Shown: piece by piece, positions 15,243 to 24,754 of the stretch
Numbering within the stretch: position 1 is the stretch's first letter
How the letters are laid out: every line of letters starts with the position of its first letter
DNA from: Pseudomonas sp. RIT-PI-S
GTDB lineage: Bacteria > Pseudomonadota > Gammaproteobacteria > Pseudomonadales > Pseudomonadaceae
Direction: 5' to 3'
NCBI RefSeq assembly: GCF_025642975.1
Contig: NZ_JANZKJ010000001.1
Location: 558,001-622,000, forward strand
DNA length: 64,000 bases
The notes under the pieces: generated by a model
Seen by the model: the letters and a program-made list of their open reading frames with translations, nothing else
Databases searched by the model: none
What the model was told of the DNA's origin: nothing
Position numbers and translations under genes: made by a program

Positions 15243-17285
15243 TTACACCAGTTTCAGCACCTTGAACACAAAGCCATACTCCAGCGCGACGTCGCGCAGC
15301 CCCTGGTAACGCCCGCTCATGCCGCCGTGCCCAGCGTCCAGTTCGGTCTTGAGCAATAGCAAGTTGCTCGAGGTCGAGCGCTCCCGCAGGCGAGCCACCC
15401 ATTTGGCCGCTTCCCAGTAAGCCACCCGGCTGTCGTTGTAACCGGCCACCACCAGTAGATGAGGATACGCCTGGGCGCGAACGTTTTCGTAAGGCGCGTA
15501 GGCCTTGATGCGTTCGTACACTTCTGGCTCTTGCGGGTTGCCCCACTCATCGTACTCAGTCACGGTCAATGGCAGGTCCGGGTCGAGCATGGTGTTGAGG
15601 GTATCGACGAACGGCACCTCGGCGATGGCCGCGGCGAACAGCTCGGGCCGCAGGTTGAGCACTGCGCCAATCAGCAGGCCGCCAGCGCTGCCGCCGCTAG
15701 CCACCAGGGAGTCGGCACGGGTCACGCCGGTGCTGATCAGGTGTTCGGCGCAAGCGATGAAATCGCTGAAGCTGTTGTGTTTGTTCGCCTGCTTTCCCGC
15801 CTGGTACCACTGCTCGCCGAGCTCTCCGCCCCCGCGCACGTGAGCGATGGCAAAGCCGACGCCACGGTCGAGCAGGCTTAGCCGGGCGTGGGAGAACCAG
15901 GGGTCAAGGCTTTCGCCGTAGGCGCCGTAGCCGTACAGGTACAGCGGCATGGGCTGGCCAATATGGTCGCGGCGCCGCACCAGGCTCACTGGCACTTGGG
16001 TGCCGTCCGGGGCAGTCGCCCAAACCCGCTCGCTGAGGTAGTGATCCGGGTCGAACGAGCCGAGCACCGGCGTTTTCTTCAGAACCACCTGCTCGCCGCT
16101 GGCCAGTGCCAGTTGACGCACCTGCGCCGGTCGGTTGAGCGCCTCGTAGCGCAGCCGCATATGGTCCCCGACGAACTCCAGGGTGTCTTGCACATACAGG
16201 CTGTAGGCCGCGTCCGGCAGGCTGACGCGATAGTGCTCCGCCCCGCTCGGATGCACTTGCACCACCGGCAGGCCGGCTTCGCGCAGGCTCAGTACGTAGG
16301 CGCGGTGGTTAAGGCTGAAGCCATCGAGCATCACCTGCGGGTCATGGGCGACCAGCGTTTGCCAACGGTCCTCATGAGGGGCCTCGGAGGCTGCCGGGCA
16401 GTGGTACAAGGCGAAGTTCAGCCCGTCGCGGTTGCTGCGCACGAACCAGGTCCAGGTGCCATCCAGTTGGCCGTGGTCGATGTCGTAGTCATGGCCCTCC
16501 CGGCGCGGTGCCACGCAGCCGAACGCTCCCTCGGGCTGATCTGCATCCAGCACCCAGGCTTCGCTGGTGGTCTTGCTGTTGGTATGCAACACCAACTGGC
16601 GCTCGGAACTGGCGCGGTAGCAGTGCAGGAAAAAGCGCCCGTCGCTTTCCTCGAACACCAGCGTGGCGCCCGCCGTGCCCAGGCGGTGGCGATACAGTTG
16701 GTGCGGGCGGTGGGTATCGTCGTGCACGGCGAAGAACAGCGTGGCGCTGTCGTTGGCCCAGGTCATGCTGCCCGAGCACTCGTCGAAGGGCAGGGCCTGC
16801 ACCTCGCCAGTGGCCAGGATTTTTACGAACAAGCGGTAGGTTTCGTCGCCTTGGGTGTCCAGGCTATAGGCAAGGCGTTGGTGGTCTGGGCTGATGCTGA
16901 ACGCGCCGAGGGAGAGGAAACCGCCTTCGGCCAGCACATTGGGGTCCAGCAGCAGTTCCTCGGTAGCGGGGTCCACTTCCAGCGAACCATTGGCCGGGCG
17001 CGGAGCGCGGTAATGGCGCGCGTACTCATCGCCTGCAGTGGTGCGCGAGTAATACAGCCATGGGCCCCAGGGGGAGGGCAGGCTCAGGTCGGTTTCCAGG
17101 ATCCGCCCGCGTATTTCCTCGAACAACGCCTCGCGCAGCCCGGCCTCGCTTGCCAGCTGCGTGTTCAGGTAGCTGTTTTCCGCGCGCAAGTGCGCCAGCA
17201 CCTCTTCGCTGTCGCGGGCTTGCAGCCAGGCGTAGGGATCGTTGCCGGCGGCCTTGCGGGCGAGTGGGGGCGTGAGCTGTGACAT
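15243..17285 (-). CDS. ptrB: Oligopeptidase B (protease II), S9 family
   Basis: A protein of 680 residues with the prolyl-oligopeptidase architecture: an N-terminal beta-propeller (about 70-400) that gates substrate size and a C-terminal alpha/beta-hydrolase domain. The serine nucleophile is in LVASGGSAGGLLIG, the Asp in VVAGYNDSRVAYWEAAKW and the His in ELDAGHGGMSGR. It cleaves short peptides after basic residues in the cytoplasm. Length and motifs match the family, and it appears intact. It is divergent from the membrane protein at 17402. Confidence 0.94.
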   Translation of the reverse strand: MSQLTPPLARKAAGNDPYAWLQARDSEEVLAHLRAENSYLNTQLASEAGLREALFEEIRGRILETDLSLPSPWGPWLYYSRTTAGDEYARHYRAPRPANGSLEVDPATEELLLDPNVLAEGGFLSLGAFSISPDHQRLAYSLDTQGDETYRLFVKILATGEVQALPFDECSGSMTWANDSATLFFAVHDDTHRPHQLYRHRLGTAGATLVFEESDGRFFLHCYRASSERQLVLHTNSKTTSEAWVLDADQPEGAFGCVAPRREGHDYDIDHGQLDGTWTWFVRSNRDGLNFALYHCPAASEAPHEDRWQTLVAHDPQVMLDGFSLNHRAYVLSLREAGLPVVQVHPSGAEHYRVSLPDAAYSLYVQDTLEFVGDHMRLRYEALNRPAQVRQLALASGEQVVLKKTPVLGSFDPDHYLSERVWATAPDGTQVPVSLVRRRDHIGQPMPLYLYGYGAYGESLDPWFSHARLSLLDRGVGFAIAHVRGGGELGEQWYQAGKQANKHNSFSDFIACAEHLISTGVTRADSLVASGGSAGGLLIGAVLNLRPELFAAAIAEVPFVDTLNTMLDPDLPLTVTEYDEWGNPQEPEVYERIKAYAPYENVRAQAYPHLLVVAGYNDSRVAYWEAAKWVARLRERSTSSNLLLLKTELDAGHGGMSGRYQGLRDVALEYGFVFKVLKLV

Positions 17286-17401
17286 GGATGGATCCTCGCA
17301 AGATGCGCGGCGGGCGCCACGCTGGCCGGCAGCACTGCGCCTTTAGCCAAAAGCCGTTATCATAAGCGCCACTCTGCTGCCTTGCCACGACCACGACCAC
17401 C

Positions 17402-17935
17402 ATGACCGAGAACGACTATTACATTGCCTGGGGCCTCTATGCCTTCGCCGCCCTAGGCTGCCTGCTGGTGTGGTTTCGCCTTACCCGATGGCTGTGGCGC
17501 TGGCTGCGCGAACCGCTGCGGGTAGTGGCGGCGGTGGCGCTGTTCACCCCGACCGTAGTAGACCCTGCCAAGGAGCAGTTCGCGCCTGCCATCGCTATCA
17601 CCGCGCTGGATCTGATCTTCAAGGTGGCCGCCAACGCCTGGCGCGCCGTGCCAGACCTGGCCATGTACAGCGTGATCGCGCTGGCCGTGTATGCCGTGTT
17701 CGCGCTGATCCGCTGGCCACTGGAGCGCAGCGCCCGCGCCCGCCGAGCCGAGCAGCAGGCCGACGCCGAGCGCCGGGCGAAGCTGGCCGAAGCCGAGGCG
17801 AACGAGCTCTTCGCGCCCGCGCCGCTTAACCCCCCGTCCGCGCCTGGCCGCTACGACGCCGAGCCGCGCCCACAGGCCGGTAGCCCACGACGCCCCACCG
17901 ACGGCGGCTCGATGCGGGTCGAGCCGCGGGTCTAA
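17402..17935 (+). CDS. Inner-membrane protein of unknown function
   Basis: A protein of 177 residues. Three hydrophobic helices are visible: about 8-24 (YIAWGLYAFAALGCLLVWF), 40-75 in part, and 85-105 (VIALAVYAVFALIRW). A charged cytoplasmic tail follows (RSARARRAEQQADAERRAKL) and a Pro-rich, disordered end. Relatives in Pseudomonas are sometimes labelled MFS transporter, but this protein is far too short for one. I assign no function. It lies 32 bases before the amidotransferase gene on the same strand. Confidence 0.8.
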   Translation: MTENDYYIAWGLYAFAALGCLLVWFRLTRWLWRWLREPLRVVAAVALFTPTVVDPAKEQFAPAIAITALDLIFKVAANAWRAVPDLAMYSVIALAVYAVFALIRWPLERSARARRAEQQADAERRAKLAEAEANELFAPAPLNPPSAPGRYDAEPRPQAGSPRRPTDGGSMRVEPRV

Positions 17936-17967
17936 CCGATAGCGCTGCTGCCAATGAGGGGCCTGTA

Positions 17968-18744
17968 ATGTGCGAATTGCTCGGCATGAGCGCCAACGTC
18001 CCCACCGACATCGTTTTCAGCTTTACCGGCTTGATGCAGCGGGGCGGCCGTACTGGCCCTCACCGCGACGGCTGGGGCATTGCCTTCTACGAGGGGCGGG
18101 GCCTGCGGCTGTTCCAGGATCCAGCGCCCAGTTGTGAATCGAGGGTCGCGGAGCTGGTGCAGCGTTATCCGATCAAGAGCGAAGTGGTGATCGGCCATGT
18201 GCGCCAGGCCAATGTGGGCAAGGTCTGCCTGGCCAACACCCACCCCTTCGTGCGTGAGCTGTGGGGCCGCAACTGGTGTTTCGCCCACAATGGCCAGTTG
18301 GCCAACTTCGCGCCGCCCCCCGGGTTCTACCGGCCGGTGGGTGATACGGACAGCGAAGCGGCCTTCTGTGACTTGCTCAACCGGGTACGCGCCGCCTTCC
18401 CCGAGCCTACTGAAGAAGAGCGGCTAGTGCCGATCCTGGTGGAGGCTTGCGCCGGCTACCGAAAGCTTGGGGTATTCAATGGCCTGCTCAGCGATGGCGA
18501 CTGGTTGTTTACCTTCTGCTCGACCAAGCTGGTGCATATTACCCGGCGGGCACCTTTTGGCCCGGCCCGGCTCAAAGACGTCGATGTGATCGTGGACTTC
18601 CACGCCGAAACCACACCTAACGACGTGGTCACGGTCATTGCCACCGAGCCTCTGACCGAAAACGAAACCTGGCACCGTCACGAACCAGGGCGCTGGAAGC
18701 TCTGGCGTGGCGGTGAATGCGTAGCCGAAGGCCATATCGAATAA
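17968..18744 (+). CDS. Class II glutamine amidotransferase (YafJ type)
   Basis: A protein of 258 residues starting MCELLGMSAN, so Cys2 becomes the N-terminal nucleophile after Met removal, as in all class II (Ntn) amidotransferases. Other signatures are the HRDGWGIAFY loop, HVRQANVGKVCLANTHPF and CFAHNGQL, which bind glutamine. It is the stand-alone YafJ-like form without a synthetase domain; the acceptor is unknown. It is followed after 9 bases by the DUF2937 gene, probably co-transcribed. Confidence 0.92.
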   Translation: MCELLGMSANVPTDIVFSFTGLMQRGGRTGPHRDGWGIAFYEGRGLRLFQDPAPSCESRVAELVQRYPIKSEVVIGHVRQANVGKVCLANTHPFVRELWGRNWCFAHNGQLANFAPPPGFYRPVGDTDSEAAFCDLLNRVRAAFPEPTEEERLVPILVEACAGYRKLGVFNGLLSDGDWLFTFCSTKLVHITRRAPFGPARLKDVDVIVDFHAETTPNDVVTVIATEPLTENETWHRHEPGRWKLWRGGECVAEGHIE

Positions 18745-18753
18745 GGACGCTCC

Positions 18754-19275
18754 ATGCTGCGAAGCTATCTCCGGCTGATACTGTTCGCCCTCGGCCTGCT
18801 GGTTGGGGTTCAGGTGCCGGGCGTGATCAACGACTACACCCAACGGGTACAGGCGCACCTGCTCGAAGCGCAGAAGGCGCTGGAAGGCTTTAGCGAAACC
18901 GCGCAGAAGTTCTTCAATGGGGATTTGCAAGCGCTGGTGCAGCATTATCAAAGCAGCGACGACCCGGTGTTCCGCAGCGACGCCCAAAGCGTTGCCGCGC
19001 TTGTCGCGCGGGAGCAGGCGCTGGAGCGCGAATGGCAGGCCCTCCAGGGGCGGTGGTATGAGCGCGCCTGGCATGTAGCGAGCGCCGCCGACCGGCAGAT
19101 CCGCCAGGAAACCCTCGACAGTTATGATTACCGCGTGCCGCTGGCGCCGGATGCCATCGCCTGGGGCATCAGCGTCGCCTTGCTGCTGGCGGCGGCCATC
19201 GAGTGGCTGCTGATTGGTGTGGGTTACACCTTCGGCATCCGCCCCCGCAAGCCGATTCCAGAGAGCTGGCGATAA
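18754..19275 (+). CDS. DUF2937 membrane protein
   Basis: A protein of 173 residues with a membrane helix at each end: about 5-22 (LRLILFALGLLVGVQVPGVI) and 135-158 (AIAWGISVALLLAAAIEWLLIG). Between them is a long charged helical region, probably periplasmic (YTQRVQAHLLEAQKALEGF, then VARQEQALEREWQALQ-like). This is the DUF2937 arrangement. The function is unknown. It is the last gene of the run that begins at 17402, and REP-like DNA follows. Confidence 0.88.
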   Translation: MLRSYLRLILFALGLLVGVQVPGVINDYTQRVQAHLLEAQKALEGFSETAQKFFNGDLQALVQHYQSSDDPVFRSDAQSVAALVAREQALEREWQALQGRWYERAWHVASAADRQIRQETLDSYDYRVPLAPDAIAWGISVALLLAAAIEWLLIGVGYTFGIRPRKPIPESWR

Positions 19276-19299
19276 ACAGGTTGTAGGCGTAAGGGCGGC

Positions 19300-19358
19300 C
19301 ATCCGGCGCAGCCCGCGAACCGTGGTCTGCCAGTTCGCAAGCTGGCGCCAGCCCCTAC
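19300..19358. repeat. Single REP pair between convergent genes
   Basis: GCAGCCCGCGAAC, about ten bases, then AGTTCGCAAGCTGGCGCCAG. The right half matches one half of the 78-bp units in the array at 55801-56776 almost base for base, including the palindrome GCTGGCGCCAGC. Confidence 0.6.
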
Positions 19359-19385
19359 CCTGGAAAGGGCTTGGGGCGTAACCGG

Positions 19386-20564
19386 TTATTTCGACAGGTA
19401 CCGCATTCCTTCCTCGAGGCCCGCCAGGGTCAAGGGGTACATCTTGTCCTCTATCAGCTCCCGTACCAGCCCGGTAGACGCTGTGTAATGCCAAGTGTCC
19501 TTAGGGTAGGGGTTGATCCAGATCAGCTTGCGAAATTTCTCCTTGAAGCGCTGCATCCATGCCGCGCCAGCTTCTTCGTTCCAGTGTTCGACGCTGCCAC
19601 CGGGGTGGGTGATTTCGTAGGGCGCCATGGCCGCATCGCCAACGAAGATCACCTTGTAGTCCGCCCCGTACTTGTGCAACAGGTCGTGGGTCGAGGTCCG
19701 TTCGGAAGTACGCCGCAGGTTGTTCTTCCACACCGATTCGTACACGAAGTTATGGAAGTAGTAATACTCCAGGTGCTTGAACTCGGTCTTGCAGGCGGAA
19801 AACAGCTCTTCGCAGGTTTTCACGTGGGCGTCCATGGAGCCGCCGATGTCGAACAGCAGTAGCAGCTTCACGCTGTTGCGCCGCTCGGGGCGCAGCTGAA
19901 TGTTCAGTAGCCCGGCATCACGCGCCGTGTGGTCGATGGTGCCGTCGATGTCCAGCTCGTCCGCGGCGCCTTGGCGGGCGAACTTGCGCAGCCGGCGCAG
20001 GGCCATCTTGATGTTGCGGGTGCCCAGCTCGACCTGATCGTCCAGGTTCTTGTAGTCACGCTGGTCCCACACCTTCACGGCCTTGCCCTGGCGTTTGCCC
20101 GCATCACCCACGCGAATGCCTTCGGGATTGAAGCCTCCGGAGCCGAATGGGCTGGTGCCGCCGGTGCCGATCCACTTGTTGCCACCGGCATGGCGTTCTT
20201 TCTGTTCGGCCAGGCGTTCCTTGAAGGCTTCGATGAGTTTGTCCAGCCCACCAAGGGTCTGGATCTGCGCACGCTCTTCCGGGCTCAGCGAGCGCTCGAA
20301 CTCTTTGCGCAGCCACTCCTCGGGAATCAGCGCCTGCAGATGCTCGCCGAGGTTTTCCAGGCCATTGAAGTAAGCGGAAAACGCCCGATCGAACTTGTCG
20401 TAATGGCGCTCGTCCTTGACCAGAATCGCCCGGGCCAGATAGTAGAATTCGTCCATGTCGGCGAACACTACACGCTGCTTCAGCGCCTGGAGCAGGTCGA
20501 GCCATTCGCGCAGCGAAACCGGCACCTTGGCCGCGCGCATTTCATTGAACAGGTTTAGCAGCAT
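19386..20564 (-). CDS. VWA-domain protein, CoxE-like, partner of MoxR ATPase
   Basis: A protein of 392 residues. The N-terminal helical part (MLLNLFNEMRAAKVPVSLRE...) is typical of CoxE-like proteins. The C-terminal von Willebrand A domain starts near residue 225 (SVKLLLLFDIGGSMDAHVKTCEELFSA). Its metal-site motif reads DIGGSM, where classical VWA domains have DxSGSM, so one serine ligand is replaced by glycine. It lies 21 bases downstream of a MoxR-type AAA+ ATPase gene. Such pairs act as chaperones for metal-centre assembly or complex remodelling; the client here is unknown because no oxidase genes are adjacent. Confidence 0.9.
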   Translation of the reverse strand: MLLNLFNEMRAAKVPVSLREWLDLLQALKQRVVFADMDEFYYLARAILVKDERHYDKFDRAFSAYFNGLENLGEHLQALIPEEWLRKEFERSLSPEERAQIQTLGGLDKLIEAFKERLAEQKERHAGGNKWIGTGGTSPFGSGGFNPEGIRVGDAGKRQGKAVKVWDQRDYKNLDDQVELGTRNIKMALRRLRKFARQGAADELDIDGTIDHTARDAGLLNIQLRPERRNSVKLLLLFDIGGSMDAHVKTCEELFSACKTEFKHLEYYYFHNFVYESVWKNNLRRTSERTSTHDLLHKYGADYKVIFVGDAAMAPYEITHPGGSVEHWNEEAGAAWMQRFKEKFRKLIWINPYPKDTWHYTASTGLVRELIEDKMYPLTLAGLEEGMRYLSK

Positions 20565-20585
20565 GGCATTGGCCTCCGCGGCGCG

Positions 20586-21431
20586 TCAGCGGTTGCTGCG
20601 ACGGCTCATGAACGCCAGGCGTTCAAGCAGCTGCACGTCCTGCTCGTTTTTCACCAGGGCACCGGCCAGCGGTGGGATCGCCTTGGTGGGGTCGCGCTCG
20701 CGCAGTACCGCTTCGCCAATGTTGTCGGCCATCAGCAGCTTGAGCCAGTCCACCAGTTCGGAAGTGGAGGGTTTTTTCTTCAGGCCCGGCACTTTGCGCA
20801 CGTCGAAGAACACATCCAGCGCTTCGCTGACCAAGCTTTCCTTGATCCCGGGGAAGTGCACATCGACGATCTTCTGTAGCGTGTCGCGGTCGGGGAAGGC
20901 GATGTAATGGAAGAAGCAGCGGCGCAGGAAAGCGTCGGGCAGTTCTTTCTCGTTGTTGGAGGTGATGATGATGATCGGCCGCTGCTTGGCGCGAATGGTT
21001 TCATCCGTTTCGTATACGTAGAACTCCATTTTGTCGAGTTCTTGCAGCAGGTCGTTGGGGAATTCGATATCGGCCTTGTCGATCTCGTCGATGAGCAGGA
21101 TCACTCGCTCCTCGGCTTCGAAGGCCTCCCACAGCTTGCCCTTCTTCAGGTAGTTGCGTACGTCATGGACCTTATCCACGCCCAACTGCGAATCCCGCAG
21201 GCGGCTGACCGCGTCGTACTCATACAGCCCCTGATGGGCCTTGGTGGTGGACTTGATATGCCAGGTGATCAGCCGGGCGCCGAAGGCCTCGGCCAATTGC
21301 TCGGCCAACATGGTCTTGCCGGTACCCGGCTCGCCCTTGACCAGCAACGGGCGCTCCAGCGTGATGGCCGCGTTGACTGCCAGCTTCAGGTCGGACGTGG
21401 CGACATACGCCTGGGTCCCTTCGAATTTCAT
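20586..21431 (-). CDS. MoxR-family AAA+ ATPase
   Basis: A protein of 281 residues. Walker A is GEPGTGKT (about residue 34), Walker B is VILLIDEIDKAD, sensor 1 is IIIITSNNEKELPDAFLRRC with the Arg finger, and a C-terminal lid follows. It belongs to the MoxR group, which works with VWA partners to mature metalloenzymes or remodel complexes. The downstream gene encodes just such a VWA protein, so the two form a functional unit. It is well conserved and complete. Confidence 0.93.
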   Translation of the reverse strand: MKFEGTQAYVATSDLKLAVNAAITLERPLLVKGEPGTGKTMLAEQLAEAFGARLITWHIKSTTKAHQGLYEYDAVSRLRDSQLGVDKVHDVRNYLKKGKLWEAFEAEERVILLIDEIDKADIEFPNDLLQELDKMEFYVYETDETIRAKQRPIIIITSNNEKELPDAFLRRCFFHYIAFPDRDTLQKIVDVHFPGIKESLVSEALDVFFDVRKVPGLKKKPSTSELVDWLKLLMADNIGEAVLRERDPTKAIPPLAGALVKNEQDVQLLERLAFMSRRSNR

Positions 21432-21499
21432 GGGCCGATCCTCTTGTTTTGAATGCCCGGATCATACCCTGCGCCGGGGGCGAATTCACCGCCCCGCGG

Positions 21500-22576
21500 T
21501 CAGTCCTTGGTAGGCGGCGCTTGTTCGTAGCGAGCACTGAAGGCCTGCACGAAGCCGTTACGCAATATCTCCCAGAAGGCCTGCAAGGGGCTGATGTCTT
21601 GGCGGTGCACATTGCCGCTCAGTTCCACCCGGGTCGCGAACTGGTTCTTCTGCTGGTTCTTGAGCACGGTTTCGGTGCCGCCAACCAAGGCCTCCCACAC
21701 GCCGCGGAAAAAGCCCTTGTCCTTGTTCTCGACATCTTGCTGCCAGTTGAACACGTCCACGTCGCGCAGCAGGGGCTTGATGTAACCGGAAAGCTGGCCT
21801 TTCTTCGCTTGGGCCTCTACCACCACATCGCCATGGCCGGCATTGAAGTCGAACTTCCCATAAGCGGAAGCGAAGCTATTGACCCGCTTGAGTTCGATGT
21901 CGGTCACCCGCAGGCGGAACTGGAAGTCATCGAAGTTACCGAAGGGGTCGAACGTGGCTTTGGTATCTAGCGGCGCCTGGCCGAACAACACGGCCTTACC
22001 CTCGAAGCGCGCGTCGCGCTTGCCCGCGGAATCTTCCACATTCGTCAGGTTATACAGGCTGGCGTTGATCTGGTCGGCTTCGAGCTTTACCGGTGGCTTG
22101 GAGGAGAAGTTGTTGAAGGTGATCTTGCCGTCGTCCACCCGAACTTCGTTAAGGGTGATCGGCAGCAGTTTTTCCAACTGAGCGCGCCAGTCCGTGCCGG
22201 CACCCGTCTGCGAGGCCTGTTTGTTCTCGCCACCGTCGACGAAGTTCAGCGTTGGTTGCATGAAGGCCACGCGGGCCACCACGGCGTGGTCGTACCACAG
22301 CGAATGCCAGCTCACGGCCAGGTCGGTTCGGGGGACGTCCAGCAGCGGCACCGGCACCTTGCCGTCGACCTTGGTCACCCGCAGGCCATTGATTGCGTAG
22401 GCGCCGCGCCAGAGGGCGATGTCGACATCATCCACATGGCCGCTATAGGCGCCCATGTCTCGCAGCTTGTCATTGAGGTAATCCCGCACCAGGAAGGGCA
22501 GGGCGATGTGCAGAATGATCAGCAGCACAATGAGGGTGACGATAACGATCAGTGGCCAACGGTAGCGACGTTTCAT
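21500..22576 (-). CDS. DUF748/AsmA-like membrane-anchored protein
   Basis: A protein of 358 residues with one N-terminal membrane anchor (MKRRYRWPLIVIVTLIVLLI) and a periplasmic beta-rich domain (VDDVDIALWRGAYAINGLRV, ITLNEVRVDDGKITF, RLRVTDIELKRVNSF), the pattern of DUF748 proteins related to AsmA/TamB. These are thought to act in envelope lipid or protein homeostasis. The ATG at 22576 has GGAG nine bases upstream; ATGs further upstream lack support. It is divergent from cysK. Confidence 0.85.
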   Translation of the reverse strand: MKRRYRWPLIVIVTLIVLLIILHIALPFLVRDYLNDKLRDMGAYSGHVDDVDIALWRGAYAINGLRVTKVDGKVPVPLLDVPRTDLAVSWHSLWYDHAVVARVAFMQPTLNFVDGGENKQASQTGAGTDWRAQLEKLLPITLNEVRVDDGKITFNNFSSKPPVKLEADQINASLYNLTNVEDSAGKRDARFEGKAVLFGQAPLDTKATFDPFGNFDDFQFRLRVTDIELKRVNSFASAYGKFDFNAGHGDVVVEAQAKKGQLSGYIKPLLRDVDVFNWQQDVENKDKGFFRGVWEALVGGTETVLKNQQKNQFATRVELSGNVHRQDISPLQAFWEILRNGFVQAFSARYEQAPPTKD

Positions 22577-22707
22577 CAGGTTGGGCTCCATCAATATGCT
22601 AAGTGGACTCTCTTGCGCGCAAGACGTTCGCTCCAATGCCCTGGACGCCGCGAGGGCGCCAGCTTACCCTCAGCCCCTTGCCCTGGCCGCTTGCACAAGG
22701 ACACCCA

Positions 22708-23682
22708 ATGAGCCGCATTTTCGCCGACAACGCCCACTCCATCGGTAACACGCCCCTGGTGCAGATCAACCGCATCGCGCCGCGCGGGGTGACCATCCTG
22801 GCGAAGATCGAAGGCCGTAACCCCGGCTATTCAGTCAAGTGCCGTATCGGTGCGAACCTTATCTGGGATGCCGAGGCACGCGGGCGCCTCAAGCCCGGGA
22901 TGACGATCATCGAGCCCACGTCGGGCAATACCGGCATCGGCCTGGCATTCGTGGCGGCGGCCCGGGGCTACAAGCTGATGCTGACCATGCCCGCGTCCAT
23001 GAGCCTGGAGCGACGCAAGGTGCTCAAGGCCTTGGGCGCTGAATTGGTGCTGACAGAACCGGCCAAGGGCATGAAGGGCGCGATCGAAAAAGCCAGCGAA
23101 ATCGTCGCTGGCGACCCGGCCACCTTCTTTATGCCTCAGCAGTTCGAGAACCCTGCCAACCCCGCCATCCATGAAAAAACCACGGGCCCGGAAATCTGGA
23201 ACGACACCGACGGCGCGGTCGATGTACTGGTGGCGGGTGTCGGCACCGGGGGCACGATCAGCGGAGTGTCGCGCTACATCAAGCACACCCAGGGCAAGCA
23301 GATTCTTTCGGTGGCGGTCGAGCCGATCAGTTCTCCGGTGATCACCCAGGCACTGGCGGGCCAGGAGATCAAACCGGCGCCTCACAAAATCCAGGGCATC
23401 GGCGCGGGCTTCGTGCCAGGGAACCTGGACCTGAGCCTGGTCGACCGGGTGGAGCTGGTCAGCGATGAAGAGTCCAAGGCCATGGCGTTGCGGCTGATGC
23501 GCGAGGAGGGCATCCTCTGCGGCATTTCCTGCGGGGCGGCAATGGCGGCGGCGGTGCGGCTGGCCGAGAAACCCGAGATGCAAGGCAAAACCCTCGTGGT
23601 CATCTTGCCGGACTCTGGCGAGCGTTATCTGTCGAGCATGCTGTTCAGCGACCTGTTCACCGAGCAAGAGAACCAGGTTTGA
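22708..23682 (+). CDS. cysK: Cysteine synthase A (O-acetylserine sulfhydrylase)
   Basis: A protein of 324 residues of the PLP fold type II. The PLP lysine is in [19 protein letters not shown] (about residue 41). The substrate loop [13 protein letters not shown] and the phosphate-binding [15 protein letters not shown] follow, and the C-terminal SGERYLSS closes the site. It makes cysteine from O-acetylserine and sulfide. The ATG at 22708 has AAGGA nine bases upstream. Length and motifs fit CysK rather than CysM. A hairpin follows at 23704, before lpxO. Confidence 0.94.
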   Translation: MSRIFADNAHSIGNTPLVQINRIAPRGVTILAKIEGRNPGYSVKCRIGANLIWDAEARGRLKPGMTIIEPTSGNTGIGLAFVAAARGYKLMLTMPASMSLERRKVLKALGAELVLTEPAKGMKGAIEKASEIVAGDPATFFMPQQFENPANPAIHEKTTGPEIWNDTDGAVDVLVAGVGTGGTISGVSRYIKHTQGKQILSVAVEPISSPVITQALAGQEIKPAPHKIQGIGAGFVPGNLDLSLVDRVELVSDEESKAMALRLMREEGILCGISCGAAMAAAVRLAEKPEMQGKTLVVILPDSGERYLSSMLFSDLFTEQENQV

Positions 23683-23703
23683 GCGGCGGTAAAAGCTGAC
23701 GCC

Positions 23704-23726
23704 GGTCAAGCGGCCCGCCGTTGACC
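23704..23726. terminator. Hairpin between cysK and lpxO
   Basis: GGTCAA(g)CGG, short loop, CCG-TTGACC. The stem is good but no T-run follows, so this may be a weak terminator or a message-stabilising structure at the 3' end of cysK. Confidence 0.35.
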
Positions 23727-23784
23727 TGTGCGCGGCAAGGCTTCGGGTTTATGATGGCGGCCTGCCAAATTCCAGGAGCGCTGC

Positions 23785-24723
23785 ATGACCCTCTCGTTCA
23801 CCGCCAAGGCCCTTGTGCTGTTCATGTTCATAGGCAGTACGCTCTATGTGCATTTGCGCGGCAAGGCGCGGCTGCCGGTGCTGCGCCAGTTCGTTAACCA
23901 CTCGGCGCTGTTCGCCCCCTACAACGCCCTGATGTACTTGTTTTCCAGCGTGCCGTCACGGCCCTACCTGGACCGCAGCCGCTTTCCCGAACTGGACGTA
24001 TTGCGCGACAACTGGAGCGTGATTCGCGAAGAGGCGATGCGCCTGTTCGACGAGGGCTACATCCGCGCCGCCGAGAAAAACAACGACGCTGGCTTCGGGT
24101 CGTTCTTCAAAAAGGGCTGGAAGCGCTTTTACCTGAAGTGGTACGACAAACCGCTGCCTTCGGCGATGGCTCTGTGCCCACGCACGGTGGAGCTGGTCAG
24201 CGCCATCCCTAACGTCAAGGGTGCGATGTTCGCGTTGCTGCCCGGTGGCAGCCACCTCAACCCGCATCGCGACCCCTTTGCCGGTTCTTTGCGCTATCAC
24301 CTGGGGCTGGCCACACCCAACTCCGACGCCTGCCGCATTTATGTGGATGGCCAGCCCTACGCCTGGCGTGACGGGCAGGACGTGATGTTCGACGAAACCT
24401 ACGTGCACTGGGTGAAGAACGAAACCGAGCAAACCCGGGTCATCCTCTTCTGCGACATCGAGCGGCCGTTGTCGAACCGCCTGATGACCCGCATCAACCG
24501 CAGCGTCAGCGCCTTCCTTGGCCGTGCCACCGCGCCACAGAACCTGGACGATGAGCGCGTAGGCGGGATCAACCAGGCGTATGCCTGGAGCAAACGCTTC
24601 AGCGACGGCACCAGCGGCCGAGTGAAGCAATTCAAGCGCAAGCATCCAAAAGCCTATCGCGTGCTGCGGCCTGTGCTGGCCGTCGTGGTGCTTACTGCCC
24701 TGGGTTACTGGCTGTTCGGATGA
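23785..24723 (+). CDS. lpxO: Lipid A hydroxylase LpxO (aspartyl/asparaginyl beta-hydroxylase family)
   Basis: A protein of 312 residues with a membrane helix at each end (about 5-22, and 292-310 LAVVVLTALGYWLFG) and a cytoplasmic Fe(II)/2-oxoglutarate dioxygenase domain between. The iron ligands are in GSHLNPHRDPFAGSLRYHLGL and in DETYVHWVKNETEQTRVIL, where the Arg binds 2-oxoglutarate. LpxO adds a 2-hydroxyl to a secondary acyl chain of lipid A. Together with PAP2, EptA and LpxL in this window it points to a well-equipped lipid A modification set. An AGGAG site precedes the ATG. Confidence 0.92.
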   Translation: MTLSFTAKALVLFMFIGSTLYVHLRGKARLPVLRQFVNHSALFAPYNALMYLFSSVPSRPYLDRSRFPELDVLRDNWSVIREEAMRLFDEGYIRAAEKNNDAGFGSFFKKGWKRFYLKWYDKPLPSAMALCPRTVELVSAIPNVKGAMFALLPGGSHLNPHRDPFAGSLRYHLGLATPNSDACRIYVDGQPYAWRDGQDVMFDETYVHWVKNETEQTRVILFCDIERPLSNRLMTRINRSVSAFLGRATAPQNLDDERVGGINQAYAWSKRFSDGTSGRVKQFKRKHPKAYRVLRPVLAVVVLTALGYWLFG

Positions 24724-24754
24724 CGCCGGGCCCTGGAAGCGAAGGCACCAGCTT

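Noticed and set aside
15888-17282. 464-codon open frame on the plus strand
   Set aside because: It lies wholly antisense to the well-supported ptrB gene and reads as low-complexity composition typical of GC-rich shadow frames.
17402-17935. MFS transporter
   Set aside because: The protein has only 177 residues and about three membrane helices, far from the twelve of an MFS transporter.
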